Shown piece after piece: positions 33,480 to 42,379 of a stretch of 64,000 nucleotides of DNA (the stretch's first letter is position 1; every line of letters begins with the position of its first letter). The stretch covers positions 16,914 to 80,913 of the forward strand of contig JAJDUG010000019.1 of the NCBI GenBank assembly GCA_022826755.1, written 5' to 3'. The position numbers and the translations under genes were made by a program. The notes beneath the pieces were generated by a model. The model was not told where the DNA came from. It saw only the letters and a program-made list of their open reading frames with translations, and made no database searches. Source of the DNA: Acidobacteriota bacterium (GTDB lineage Bacteria; Acidobacteriota; Terriglobia; Versatilivoradales; Versatilivoraceae).

Positions 33480-35840
33480 TCAGCGCGGCTGTTTCCAGTT
33501 GAGGTGCTTGCGCAGAAAGCGGAAGGTACCGTCACCGTGGATCTCGTGTCCCCCTTCGAACCATTCGATCTCGGTGCGGCTGCCCAGGCCCAGTTCCCGG
33601 TAGAGACGCCGGACCTTGGCGTATTCGTGGGCCACCCACTCGTCCAGTCCCACGGCGTCCCGATGGCCGCGCTCCACCATGAAGGGACGGGGGAAGATCA
33701 GGTAGGCCATCTCGGCGTAGTTGAACCTCGTGCCCAGGTCGAACTCCGGCATTTCGTACTCCCCGGTGAACATGTAGCTGTTGGGCCACTCCACGTTCAC
33801 GTTCTTCCAGATCCACTGGTTGAAATCCCCGGAACAGATGGAGAGGGCGTAGTCCTCCAGAACCGCCGGCACTCGCATGGCGGTCTTGCCACCGTAGCTG
33901 AGGCCATAGAACCCGATCCGCTCGCCGTCCACCCAGGGCAGGGCCTTCAGCCAGTCGAGGATGCGGCGGTGCTGGCCCACGATGAAGGAAAACAGGGAAA
34001 GCTGGAGCGGGTTGGCCTTGCGCTGCAGCACCCGGAAGCGGTCGCCTCCCCGGTAGGGATTGTGGGGTGCGAAGACGATGAAACCCTCATCGGCCAGGCG
34101 GGAAGCAAAGGCCCGGTAGTAACGAAAGTCAGGCAGGTCGGTCCGGACCACCTGCTCGGGAAGCCCCTCCAGACCGTGCTGAGCCACCACCACCGGGCGG
34201 CGTTCCCCCGGCTGAAGATCCTTGGGGACCAGCAGAATGCCCCAGGCGAAGACGTCGGGCCAGACGTCCAGCACCACCTCGTACCCCGTCCACTTCCCGG
34301 TCTCCCGCCAGCGGCGTGAACGCGGGTTGGTTGCCACCATGGGGTCTTCGATCTTGCCCAGGACCTCCGTCCAGAAGGTGGAGCGCCAGCGGGCCGCCTC
34401 GCGGGTGAAGGCCTCCACCGATCCGTGGCTGTCCCGCTTCAGATAGCGCTGGTCCCGAAGGCGGTCCGAGACTCGCAGCAGGTCCTGAAGCGTTCCCTGG
34501 ATGCCGCGGACCAGGCGCTGCTGCTGCTCGACCCCATCGGGTCCCCTCCCCCTGCGCTTCGGCGCCGCGCCCGGCCCTGCCGTAACCACCGCGCTCCCCG
34601 CCAGGGGCTTCAACAACCCTTGCAGCGCCGCTTGCGACCCCGCGGGAACCGTTCCCGCCCGCGGGTCCGGGGGAACCAGCTTCACCCGGTGCCCGGCGCC
34701 ACCGGGAAGGGCTTCCGCCCATTGCTCGAGCCGGTTGAACTCGGAGATCACCCCCTCGGCCGGGGGAGTCTCGATCCTGCCGGGCGCCGCCACGGACACG
34801 CGGCCCTCCGCGGGGGGAGGCGGACCCTCCACCCGAGGGACCCGCGCGTGCTCGACCACCAGGGTGCGCGGCAGCACCAGGCTCCCGATCTCGGCGTCCC
34901 CGAACTCGGTCAGCAGAGCCCAGACGTTGCGGTAGATCGGTTCCCGCCAGATCCGCTCCCGCGCGGAGAAATAGCCGCTCACCAGGCAGGACTCGATTCG
35001 GGTATCCGCGGCAGCGGCATAGAGCGCGATCAGGCCTCCCTCGCCGTGGCCGGCCAGGCCAATCCCGCCCCCCTCCGAGGGTCTCGACTCCAGCCAGTCC
35101 ACCAGGGCCAGCACCTTCTGAACTTCGTAACCGATGGGGTGGCGCCCCAGGGGGTAGGCCATGCGGTAGAGCCACTCCCGGTGAGGCATGTTGGTCATGG
35201 CGCGCCCGGCGGGCTTGAGAGCCGGGTTGCCCGAGAACCGGCTGCCGCGGTCGACCATGGCCGGCACGATCACCTGGCAGCCGGATTCCGCCAGGCGGAG
35301 AGCGAATCTGTCCTCGGGGCGAACTCCCGGCTGCACGCCCACCAGTTGTTGCGGAGTAATGTCGGCATCCGGCAGGGCAATCACCCGGGCAACGGGGACT
35401 TGGTTCTTGGGCCGCACCAGCAGACCTTCGGCTGACAGGCCCGGTAGGACGTCCCAACGAACGCGCCAGACCGTCACCGAATCGCTTTGGGCCAGGGGCG
35501 CCCCTCCCTCGGCCGAGAGAAACTCCAGCCGGGCCGGGGACCTGCGGTCGACCACGCCGATGATCTTGCGGAAGCGCTCCCGGTTGGCCTCGACCGACCG
35601 GGCGTAGCCGTCCTCGGAGGAGAAATCCCTGTTCCAGAACGCCGCTCGTCCAGCAGGGGCCGCCTCCAGTCGACGCATCAGGAAACGGTCGATGCCGGCC
35701 ACCATGCGAGCCGACAGATCGCCCTCCCAGGTCAGCTCGGCGGTGCCCGGAAGAGGCCCGGATTGCTGAGCCCAGACCGGAGGTCGGAACTGACACTGAA
35801 CCAAAAGGACCAGTCCGAACAGAAGGATTCGCTTCCGCAT
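33480..35840 (-). CDS. Secreted double alpha/beta-hydrolase-domain protein
   Basis: 786 residues from the ATG at 35840 (MRKRILLFGLVLLVQCQF..., signal peptide). It has two alpha/beta-hydrolase-like lobes. In the C-terminal lobe the nucleophile elbow G-L-S-Y-G-G (Ser near 647), RDAVGLDEWV and EGGHEIHGDGTF provide a plausible Ser-Asp-His triad of the acetyl-xylan-esterase or dienelactone-hydrolase kind. In the N-terminal lobe the elbow reads GHGEGG, with Glu for Ser, so that lobe is probably inactive. It may be an esterase for carbohydrate or natural-product esters. Confidence 0.78.
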   Translation of the reverse strand: MRKRILLFGLVLLVQCQFRPPVWAQQSGPLPGTAELTWEGDLSARMVAGIDRFLMRRLEAAPAGRAAFWNRDFSSEDGYARSVEANRERFRKIIGVVDRRSPARLEFLSAEGGAPLAQSDSVTVWRVRWDVLPGLSAEGLLVRPKNQVPVARVIALPDADITPQQLVGVQPGVRPEDRFALRLAESGCQVIVPAMVDRGSRFSGNPALKPAGRAMTNMPHREWLYRMAYPLGRHPIGYEVQKVLALVDWLESRPSEGGGIGLAGHGEGGLIALYAAAADTRIESCLVSGYFSARERIWREPIYRNVWALLTEFGDAEIGSLVLPRTLVVEHARVPRVEGPPPPAEGRVSVAAPGRIETPPAEGVISEFNRLEQWAEALPGGAGHRVKLVPPDPRAGTVPAGSQAALQGLLKPLAGSAVVTAGPGAAPKRRGRGPDGVEQQQRLVRGIQGTLQDLLRVSDRLRDQRYLKRDSHGSVEAFTREAARWRSTFWTEVLGKIEDPMVATNPRSRRWRETGKWTGYEVVLDVWPDVFAWGILLVPKDLQPGERRPVVVAQHGLEGLPEQVVRTDLPDFRYYRAFASRLADEGFIVFAPHNPYRGGDRFRVLQRKANPLQLSLFSFIVGQHRRILDWLKALPWVDGERIGFYGLSYGGKTAMRVPAVLEDYALSICSGDFNQWIWKNVNVEWPNSYMFTGEYEMPEFDLGTRFNYAEMAYLIFPRPFMVERGHRDAVGLDEWVAHEYAKVRRLYRELGLGSRTEIEWFEGGHEIHGDGTFRFLRKHLNWKQPR

Positions 35841-36233
35841 CGTTCCGAACATTACCTGAAACAAACGAAAAAAGAGTGATCCACGAAGGGCCACCAAGGG
35901 CCACCAAGCGTGACGGCTCTGCCGCATCGGCACCGGCTGCGGCCCGGCATGTCGGCGCCTGCCCCTTCAAGAAGCAAGAGCGATGGGAGGAGGCGCCCCC
36001 CGGGAGCGCGGGCGTCCCGCCCGCAGGCTATGCCGTCGCCTGCCACTCAGTTTCCCTGCGATGCGGCGCCTGGGGTTGATGATCGGCTCGCCAGGTGCGC
36101 GGGATCGCCACTCGGAGTACCGGGTTCCGCCAGATTAACCGCTCCCCGGTGCGAACTCAAGTTCGACAAAAAGGACAATGGCGGTAGAATCCGTGTAGCG
36201 GTTGCCCACTCGTGAACGGCTTGGAGGAGGAGA
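35841..36233. other. Divergent intergenic region with repeats
   Basis: The spacer separates the hydrolase (minus) from the sialidase-like gene (plus). It contains a short direct repeat, GGGCCACCAA twice near 35888-35907, and the REP-like hairpin at 35999-36025. Open frames here translate the repeat and are not genes. Confidence 0.6.
35999..36025. repeat. REP-like palindromic repeat, copy 1
   Basis: A 27-bp sequence identical to 40205-40231. Its core GCGGGCGTCCCGCCCGC is a perfect 7-bp stem with a TCC loop. Such short hairpins scattered between genes are REP-type units, often spread by RAYT transposases, and RAYT remnants occur at 53.9 and 63.1 kb. Mobilisation by RAYT here is inference. Confidence 0.7.
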
Positions 36234-37847
36234 ATGAACTACGGCAGAGGATTTCCAAAATCGGCCCATCGACGCAGGATGACACCTGCGGTCTTCCTGC
36301 CCCTGGTCTTGGCCGCCGCCGGGTGTGGAGGTTCCGCGCCTGCCGGACTTGAGGTCACCGCCTCCCAGCGGGTGCATCCGGTGTTGATCCGCAACGAGCA
36401 CAATTCCCTGATGCGGCTGACGGTTGAGGCCAAAGACCCCGGTCTCAGCGTCCTTTCCTTCGCTTTCAAGCTGAGCGGCACCGACGATCCCACCGACATC
36501 GAGTCGCTCGAGTTGTTCTATTCGGGCGACGGGGAGGATCTTCAGACCGGGAACCGCTTCGGCGACCCCGCCGGCCCCGCTCCTGAACTGGTCTTCCGCG
36601 GAGACCGGAAACTCCCGCCGGGGAAACACCTCTTCTGGCTCTCGGTTCGGCTGCAGCCCGACGCCGACCTGGGGCACCGGGTGGATGCGGTCTGCACCGC
36701 GGTCGAAACCTCGGCGGGAACCGCCAGGCCCAGGGACGCGACTCCCCGGGTCAGCAAGCGCATCGGGGTGGCTCTGCGCAAGCACATGGAAGAAGGGGTG
36801 CATACCTACCGCATCCCCGCGCTGGCCACCACTCCCAAGGGCACGCTGCTGTGCGTCTACGACATGCGCAGACGCAAGTCGCGCGACCTGCAGGAAGACA
36901 TCGACGTCGGACTGAGCCGCAGCACCGACGGCGGCCGGACCTGGGGGACCCAGCGCGTGATCATGGACATGGGGGAATGGGGCGGGCTGCCCCAGCATGA
37001 AAACGGCATCGGCGACCCGGGCATCCTGGTCGATCCCAAGACCGGAGAGATCTTCGTCTGGGCCGTGTGGATGTGGGGCAAGCCCGGCAAGCACCAGTGG
37101 GTGGAGGACGGCTCCGAGCCCGGATACGACATCGCCAGGAGCGCCCAGGTCATGAGGGTCCGCTCCCGCGACGACGGCCTTTCCTGGACCGAGCCCCGCA
37201 ACCTCACCCGAAAGCTGAAGCAACCGGAATGGTGGCTCTTCGCCCCGGCGCCCAATCAGGGGATCGCCCTTTCCGACGGCACCCTGGTCATGCCCACCCA
37301 GGGGCGGGACCGGACGGGATATCCGTTCGCCAACATCACCTACAGCCGCGACCACGGCGCCACCTGGACGGTGAGCAACCACGCCTTCAGCGGCGGCAAC
37401 GAAAGCCAGGCGGTCCAGCTCGGCGACAGGTCCATCATGCTGAACATGCGCAACGACAAGAAAGACCCCTACCGGGCCGTCTACGTGACCCGGGACCTGG
37501 GGCAGACCTGGGAGCCCCACCCCACCAACCGCAAGGCCCTGGTGGAGCCCAACTGCAACGGCAGCCTGTACCGGTTCGACTACCGGGAGGGGGGCGAGGC
37601 CAAGACGCTCCTGCTCTTTGCCAACCCCAACTCGACAGAGGGGCGGCGCCACCATACCCTGAAGCTCAGCTTCGACCAGGGCATGACCTGGCCGGAGGAA
37701 TACCAGATCCTGCTGGACGAAGGCCGCGGGCGGGGCTACCCCAGCATCAGCCGGGTGGACGACCGTCACATCGGAATCGTCTACGAGGGGAGCCAGGCAG
37801 ACCTGACCTTCGAGAAGCTGTCGCTGGAGGAGTTGCTGAAGCGGTAG
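36234..37847 (+). CDS. Sialidase-like (BNR/Asp-box) lipoprotein
   Basis: 537 residues; the ATG follows GGAGGAGGAG. A lipoprotein signal (LVLAAAGC) anchors it to the membrane. Residues of about 30-170 form a beta-sandwich. The six-bladed propeller begins with the sialidase YRIP motif (HTYRIPAL) and has Asp-boxes STDGGRTW, SRDDGLSW, SRDHGATW, TRDLGQTW and SFDQGMTW. It likely removes sialic-acid-like sugars from host or matrix glycans, as GH33 exo-sialidases do; substrate specificity is not shown by sequence alone. Confidence 0.85.
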   Translation: MNYGRGFPKSAHRRRMTPAVFLPLVLAAAGCGGSAPAGLEVTASQRVHPVLIRNEHNSLMRLTVEAKDPGLSVLSFAFKLSGTDDPTDIESLELFYSGDGEDLQTGNRFGDPAGPAPELVFRGDRKLPPGKHLFWLSVRLQPDADLGHRVDAVCTAVETSAGTARPRDATPRVSKRIGVALRKHMEEGVHTYRIPALATTPKGTLLCVYDMRRRKSRDLQEDIDVGLSRSTDGGRTWGTQRVIMDMGEWGGLPQHENGIGDPGILVDPKTGEIFVWAVWMWGKPGKHQWVEDGSEPGYDIARSAQVMRVRSRDDGLSWTEPRNLTRKLKQPEWWLFAPAPNQGIALSDGTLVMPTQGRDRTGYPFANITYSRDHGATWTVSNHAFSGGNESQAVQLGDRSIMLNMRNDKKDPYRAVYVTRDLGQTWEPHPTNRKALVEPNCNGSLYRFDYREGGEAKTLLLFANPNSTEGRRHHTLKLSFDQGMTWPEEYQILLDEGRGRGYPSISRVDDRHIGIVYEGSQADLTFEKLSLEELLKR

Positions 37848-37891
37848 CGGCGAGAGGAAATCAACCGCCGCCTTGACGGCCGGGGCGCGGT

Positions 37892-38746
37892 TTATGGCTT
37901 GGCGGCGACCACCCGATTCTTCAGGACCCCGACTCCGTCGATTTCCACCGTAACCACGTCCCCGGGCTGCATTCCCTTGGTGGTTCCGGGAGTGCCGGTG
38001 AAGATCAGGTCGCCGGGCTCCAGGGTCACGTACCGGCTGATGAAGCTGACGGTTTCGGATATCCCGTGAATCATGTCGGAGATGTGGGCCTGCTGGCGCA
38101 CTTCCCCGTTCAGCTTGAGCACCATCTTCAGTTTGCCGTAGTCCACGCCCGAGAGGATGTAGGGACCTGTCGGGCTGAAGGTGTCGGCGCCCTTGGCCCG
38201 CCACCACTGCACGTCCCCCTTCTGCCAGGTCCGGGCGCTGATGTCGTTGCCGCAGGTGATTCCCAGCACATGGTCGAGAGCGGCCTCCTTCGTGACCTTG
38301 CTGGCCCGCTTGCCGATGACGACCACCACCTCGGCTTCGTAGTGCACCGCATCGGTGTCGGCCGGCTGGACGATTTCTCCACCTTGGGGAAGCAGGGAGG
38401 AGGGCAGCTTGATGAACGGCTGCGGATGGGGGCTGGGCTCGGCATCCTCGTCGAGGTGGGACTTGTAGTTGCCCGCCAGCGCCAGCACCTTGGAGGGGCT
38501 TTTGCTGGGCACCAGGACCGTGACATCGGCCAGAGGGTGAGTGGTCTCGGTCTTTTCCCAGGTCCCGAACAGGTCGCCCTTGAGCTCTCGGACCCGGTCC
38601 CCCTCCAGGATGCCGTAGGCTTCGCGGTCGCCCAGGCTGAAGCGAAGATATCGAGTCCCTCCGTCCTGTCGCGCTCCGGCCTGGCAGGACTGCGCCAGTC
38701 CCACGCCCGCCAGCAACAGCAATACCGCCATCCGCTGTAAAGTCAT
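37892..38746 (-). CDS. FAH-family hydrolase/isomerase with an apparent export signal
   Basis: 284 residues from the ATG at 38746. The fumarylacetoacetase C-terminal fold is clear: LALAGNYKSHLDE, the metal ligands in HYEAEVVVVIGK, a GNDISARTWQK block and GDLIFTGTPGTT near the end. These enzymes hydrolyse or isomerise keto-enol acids in aromatic and sugar-acid breakdown. The first 25 residues form a hydrophobic signal-like segment (MAVLLLLAGVGLAQS), unusual for a family that is normally cytoplasmic. Confidence 0.85.
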   Translation of the reverse strand: MTLQRMAVLLLLAGVGLAQSCQAGARQDGGTRYLRFSLGDREAYGILEGDRVRELKGDLFGTWEKTETTHPLADVTVLVPSKSPSKVLALAGNYKSHLDEDAEPSPHPQPFIKLPSSLLPQGGEIVQPADTDAVHYEAEVVVVIGKRASKVTKEAALDHVLGITCGNDISARTWQKGDVQWWRAKGADTFSPTGPYILSGVDYGKLKMVLKLNGEVRQQAHISDMIHGISETVSFISRYVTLEPGDLIFTGTPGTTKGMQPGDVVTVEIDGVGVLKNRVVAAKP

Positions 38747-38837
38747 CCCCACCCCCGTTAATTCAAAGTGTTCATGAAAGGGGCGCCAGCATATCCCGAC
38801 CCCTCCGGCACTGTCAACGTGGGCGGGCGGCGGCGGG

Positions 38838-39635
38838 CTAGCCGGAGGATTTCAAGGCGCGGTTGCTGCCCGTGGAACTCTCGCCGCCGTCGGCTACGAG
38901 GCAGGCGCCGGTGACGAAGGAGGCCTCGTCGGACGCCAGGAACAGGGCGCAAGCGGCGATCTCCGCCGGCTCGGCAGGCCGGCCGAGCATGGTGGGCCTC
39001 CCGAATTCTTCCCTGAACTCCTCGAAACTCTTCCCGGCATCGGCGGCGCGCCGCCGGTGAAAGGGGGTCATGGTGGGGCCCGGGCACAGGGCATTGACCC
39101 GGATGCCGTCCTCGGCATGGTCCCGGGCCATGGCGCGGGTCAGGCCGGTGACCGCCGCCTTGGTGGTATCGTACTGAACCGAGTGGTAGCTGGCGATGAA
39201 GGCGCTGTTGGAGGCGATGTTGACGATGCTGCCCTTGCCGGAACTCCGCAGCGCCGGGATGGCGGCCTGGGCGCAGAAGGCGTATCCCTTGACGTTGACG
39301 CCCCAGATGGTGTCCCAGCTTTCCTCGCCGGCATCTTCCACGGTGTGGTAGAGGCGTATGGCGGCATTGTTCACCAGAATATCCAGCCGCCCGAAGCGCT
39401 CGACCGCGCGCCCGATGAAGGCATCAGCCTCGGCCTGACGGTCCAGCCGGGCCTCCACGAAGAGAACCTCGCCGCCGGACGCCCGGATCTCCCGGGCAAC
39501 CTCGCTTCCGCGGGCGGTATCCCGGTCGGCAAAGGCCACCCGCGCCCCCTCGGCCACGAACAGCCGCACCGTGGCTTCCCCGATGCCGGAGGCGCCACCG
39601 GTGACCGCCGCCACCTTGCCGTCCAGTCTTCCCAT
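38838..39635 (-). CDS. Short-chain dehydrogenase/reductase
   Basis: 265 residues from the ATG at 39635 (MGRLDGKV). The NAD(P) motif TGGASGIG, the NNAA motif and the catalytic set (Ser in SNSAFIAS, YDTTK with Tyr and Lys) are all present, so it is a classical SDR. The substrate is unknown. It is transcribed with the cupin (upstream) and possibly with the FAH enzyme, suggesting a small-molecule catabolic set. The gap to the FAH gene is about 90 bp. Confidence 0.9.
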   Translation of the reverse strand: MGRLDGKVAAVTGGASGIGEATVRLFVAEGARVAFADRDTARGSEVAREIRASGGEVLFVEARLDRQAEADAFIGRAVERFGRLDILVNNAAIRLYHTVEDAGEESWDTIWGVNVKGYAFCAQAAIPALRSSGKGSIVNIASNSAFIASYHSVQYDTTKAAVTGLTRAMARDHAEDGIRVNALCPGPTMTPFHRRRAADAGKSFEEFREEFGRPTMLGRPAEPAEIAACALFLASDEASFVTGACLVADGGESSTGSNRALKSSG

Positions 39636-39693
39636 CGGTCCTGTCCTTGAAAACATCCGAGGCGCGGGCGGGCAAGCCCGGACACACGATCGA

Positions 39694-40062
39694 TCAGCGC
39701 GGCGCTTCCGCGGTGGGGAAATCCGCCGGCATGGTTATCTCGATCACTTCAAAGTCGTCTGAGAACTCCAGCACCTCGTGCTTGATTTTGGGTGGCTGGT
39801 ACCAACTGTCGCCGGCCTCGAACCGGACCTCGCCGACATCTTCGAACTCGACCCGGGTCCAGCCCCGCAGCACGTAGTTCATCTGGAACTCGAGGTCGTG
39901 GGTGTGACGCCCGCCGGGTCCGCTGCAGGATTGGGTGGCCCGGATGCAGTGGGCCAGAACCTTGCCCTTGGTGGCCGCAACGATGCCGAGATCCCGATAC
40001 TCGAAGTAGGAGCGGAGGCCGGGCTTCCATTCCGCCGACTTGTGAAACGCCATGGTGGTCAT
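39694..40062 (-). CDS. Small cupin-domain protein
   Basis: 122 residues; GGGAGG lies 11 nt before the ATG. A single conserved beta-barrel with GGRHTHDLEFQMNYVLRG (metal-site His and Glu) and GDSWYQPPKIKHEVLEF (second His), typical of small metal-binding cupins that bind or turn over small acids. It is first of the cupin-SDR unit. The exact reaction cannot be told. Confidence 0.85.
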   Translation of the reverse strand: MTTMAFHKSAEWKPGLRSYFEYRDLGIVAATKGKVLAHCIRATQSCSGPGGRHTHDLEFQMNYVLRGWTRVEFEDVGEVRFEAGDSWYQPPKIKHEVLEFSDDFEVIEITMPADFPTAEAPR

Positions 40063-40569
40063 GCTGACTGATCCTCCCTGGGTTGGACGAGATTGATTAA
40101 GGACAGGCAGGCATTCTAATCCGAACCCGACTCCCCCGCCCCATCAAATTTCCGGAGAGGGCAGACAGGCAAAAGAACATGGCCACGTTGCGCCGGTGGC
40201 CCCACCCGGGAGCGCGGGCGTCCCGCCCGCATCCTTATTCCTGCACAAAGGATGTGAGCCAATGCCACTGCCGCCCACGGCGCGCCGGACTTCCCGTTGC
40301 AGGGGGCTCTTCCACCAAGCGGAAGGGGAATATCGGCGCCCTTCGTGGATATCCTTTTTTGAGCCGTTGTGTCTTTGGCGGATGACCCCTCAACCGGTTT
40401 TCCTTCCCCCGACCCCAAGGGTTGTTTCAGGCAACGCGACAACCCGGTCCAGGCGGGCCTTGACTCCCTGCCGGGGACGTGAAACCCTTGCAAGTTCCAA
40501 GGGAATCCTTCCAAGTGCGGACCGCCCGGCGCATGCAATCGACCCGGCCGCCATCAGGAGGCGCATTCC
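40063..40569. other. Intergenic region with second REP-like unit
   Basis: No gene is supported. It holds the REP-like repeat at 40205-40231 and must contain the promoters of the cupin (minus) and propeller (plus) genes. I see no clear boxes. Confidence 0.6.
40205..40231. repeat. REP-like palindromic repeat, copy 2
   Basis: Identical over 27 bp to 35999-36025, in the same orientation, with the same 7-bp stem and 3-nt loop. Confidence 0.7.
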
Positions 40570-41370
40570 ATGATGGAACGCAGACAGTTCCTGGGGCTGC
40601 TGGCCGCGGCCCCCGTGCTCGGCAAAATCCCCATGCGCAAGGCCGGCAGCGTGGAAACCGTCTTCAAGAGCCCCGGGGCCTACCCCAACGGCCTGCAGGC
40701 GACCGACGAGGGTCTGTGGATTATCGATGGGGAGGACGCCCGAGCCCACCTCGTCAGCTACAGCGACGGAAAGGTGCTGCGGGGTTTCGATACCGAGGCC
40801 GTCCACCCCAGCGGAATCACATTCGACGGAGAGGCCATCTGGGTGGCGTCGACCTACAGCCGGGAGATCATCCGCGCCGATGCCTCCAGCGGCAAGACCC
40901 TTGCCAAGCACTTCACGCCGGGGGCCGGGGTGATCTACAAGATGCCCTCCGATCCCCCCGGCCGCCGGAGCCCGCTGGCCCCTCCCCCGCCGCCACCGAG
41001 CGAACCGCCCGCCCCCGCCCAGCCCCGACCCGCAACCGGGGCGCACGGTCTGGAATGGCGAGAGGGCAAGCTCTGGGTGGCGGTGCCGCCGTCACGAATG
41101 ATCTACCGCATCGACCCCGAAAGCTGGATGGTGGAGCAGCGCTTTCCCTCCGCGGCCAACCGCCCCCACGGCATCGGCTGGGAAGGCGACACCCTGTGGT
41201 GCACCGACACCAACCTCAACGCCTTCTTCAAGCACGATCCCAAGTCCGGCGAGATCCTCGCGAAGATCCAGCTCGCCGACGATGACCCCCTGCCCCACGG
41301 AATGACCATCCGCGACGGCGTCCTCTGGTACTGCGACGACGTCGGCATCGTCTGCCGGCTGAAGCTCTGA
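40570..41370 (+). CDS. Exported beta-propeller (SMP-30/Vgb-like) protein
   Basis: 266 residues. A short Tat-like signal (ERRQFLGLLAAAP) opens the protein. Propeller-blade repeats follow, such as PNGLQATDEGLWIID, PSGITFDGEAIWVAS, AHGLEWREGKLWVAV, PHGIGWEGDTLWCTD and PHGMTIRDGVLWYCD. A Pro-rich insert (about 135-160) splits the domain. The fold is shared by SMP-30 lactonases and Vgb-like proteins. The repeating His/Asn-Gly-I/L-x-W/F motifs could line a central pocket. The function is not decided. Confidence 0.8.
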   Translation: MMERRQFLGLLAAAPVLGKIPMRKAGSVETVFKSPGAYPNGLQATDEGLWIIDGEDARAHLVSYSDGKVLRGFDTEAVHPSGITFDGEAIWVASTYSREIIRADASSGKTLAKHFTPGAGVIYKMPSDPPGRRSPLAPPPPPPSEPPAPAQPRPATGAHGLEWREGKLWVAVPPSRMIYRIDPESWMVEQRFPSAANRPHGIGWEGDTLWCTDTNLNAFFKHDPKSGEILAKIQLADDDPLPHGMTIRDGVLWYCDDVGIVCRLKL

Positions 41371-41455
41371 CCCATACCACTCCCTTGGAGCTCCAATCAC
41401 TCCCCCCTTGAGGGGGAGTCGCCCTGCACAAAGCTCGGACTGCTACCCGCGACCC

Positions 41456-42286
41456 CTACGGCTTCTGCCCTATGGCCTCTCCCCAGGCGATGGCGGAGAC
41501 GGCGCCCGGGGAATCCCTCCACTGATCCAGCAGGCGGCGCCAGTTGGCGAATTTCTCCTGAGTTGCCAGCCCGTACTTGATGGCGGCCTCGACGGTTTCG
41601 GGGGCGAAGAACCAACTGAGGGAAAAGGCGTGGTAGAAGGCAACGTCCTCGGGTGTGCCGAAGTATTCGAACGACGCGCTTCTATGGATCACCGAGAACC
41701 CGGCCTCGAGAAATCGTCTCGGCAGCTCCTTGCCCATCTCCGGATGGGAGCCGTTGGCTTCCAGCAGCTTCGAGAAGGTCAACCAGGCGTCGGCGAGGGC
41801 CTCGACTGCGGGTTCGGCAAAGGAGGAGGACCCGATCATTTCGCGAGCCGAGATGAGGCCTCCCGATTTCAATACCCGTTTCACCTCGGCCAGGACGGCA
41901 TCGGTGTCCGGAACGTGCATGAGGACTGCGTGACAGTGGACCGCATCGAACGAAGTGTCTTCATAGGGAAGCCGGGTCGCATCGCCTGTCCGGAAGACCG
42001 CGTTGCGGTGTCCGCCCGCGGTAGCGGCTGCCCGGGCTATCTCGATCTGTGTCTCTTCCATGTCCATGCCGTGCAGCTCTCCAGGGTCCACCGCTTTCGC
42101 CAACCCCATAGAGATGGTTCCCGGACCGCAACCCAGATCGAGAACGCGCATTCCGGGCTTGAGGCGGACCAGCAGGTGCGCGGCATTGGTTTCGGCGTTG
42201 CGGCGGTCGAGAAATTTCAGGAACTCATCGCTGTAACCCATGGTGTAGGAAGAATTGGCGGAATCCGGGTTCCGGCTACTGTTCAT
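41456..42286 (-). CDS. SAM-dependent class I methyltransferase
   Basis: 276 residues from the ATG at 42286 with GGAGG upstream. The SAM motif VLDLGCGPGT, acidic loop GMDMEETQIEIA, motif FRTGDATRLPYED and SFDAVHCHAVLMHVPD are as in UbiE/Methyltransf_11 enzymes. The C-terminal third is a helical substrate cap. The substrate is unknown. Confidence 0.9.
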   Translation of the reverse strand: MNSSRNPDSANSSYTMGYSDEFLKFLDRRNAETNAAHLLVRLKPGMRVLDLGCGPGTISMGLAKAVDPGELHGMDMEETQIEIARAAATAGGHRNAVFRTGDATRLPYEDTSFDAVHCHAVLMHVPDTDAVLAEVKRVLKSGGLISAREMIGSSSFAEPAVEALADAWLTFSKLLEANGSHPEMGKELPRRFLEAGFSVIHRSASFEYFGTPEDVAFYHAFSLSWFFAPETVEAAIKYGLATQEKFANWRRLLDQWRDSPGAVSAIAWGEAIGQKP

Positions 42287-42379
42287 TGACTGTTCCCTCC
42301 TGGTCTTTTGCAACAACCGCTGCCGCGGCTATGGCTGGCTGATAACGGAGAAGAGATACTCACGCTGCGAGGTTGCTCC

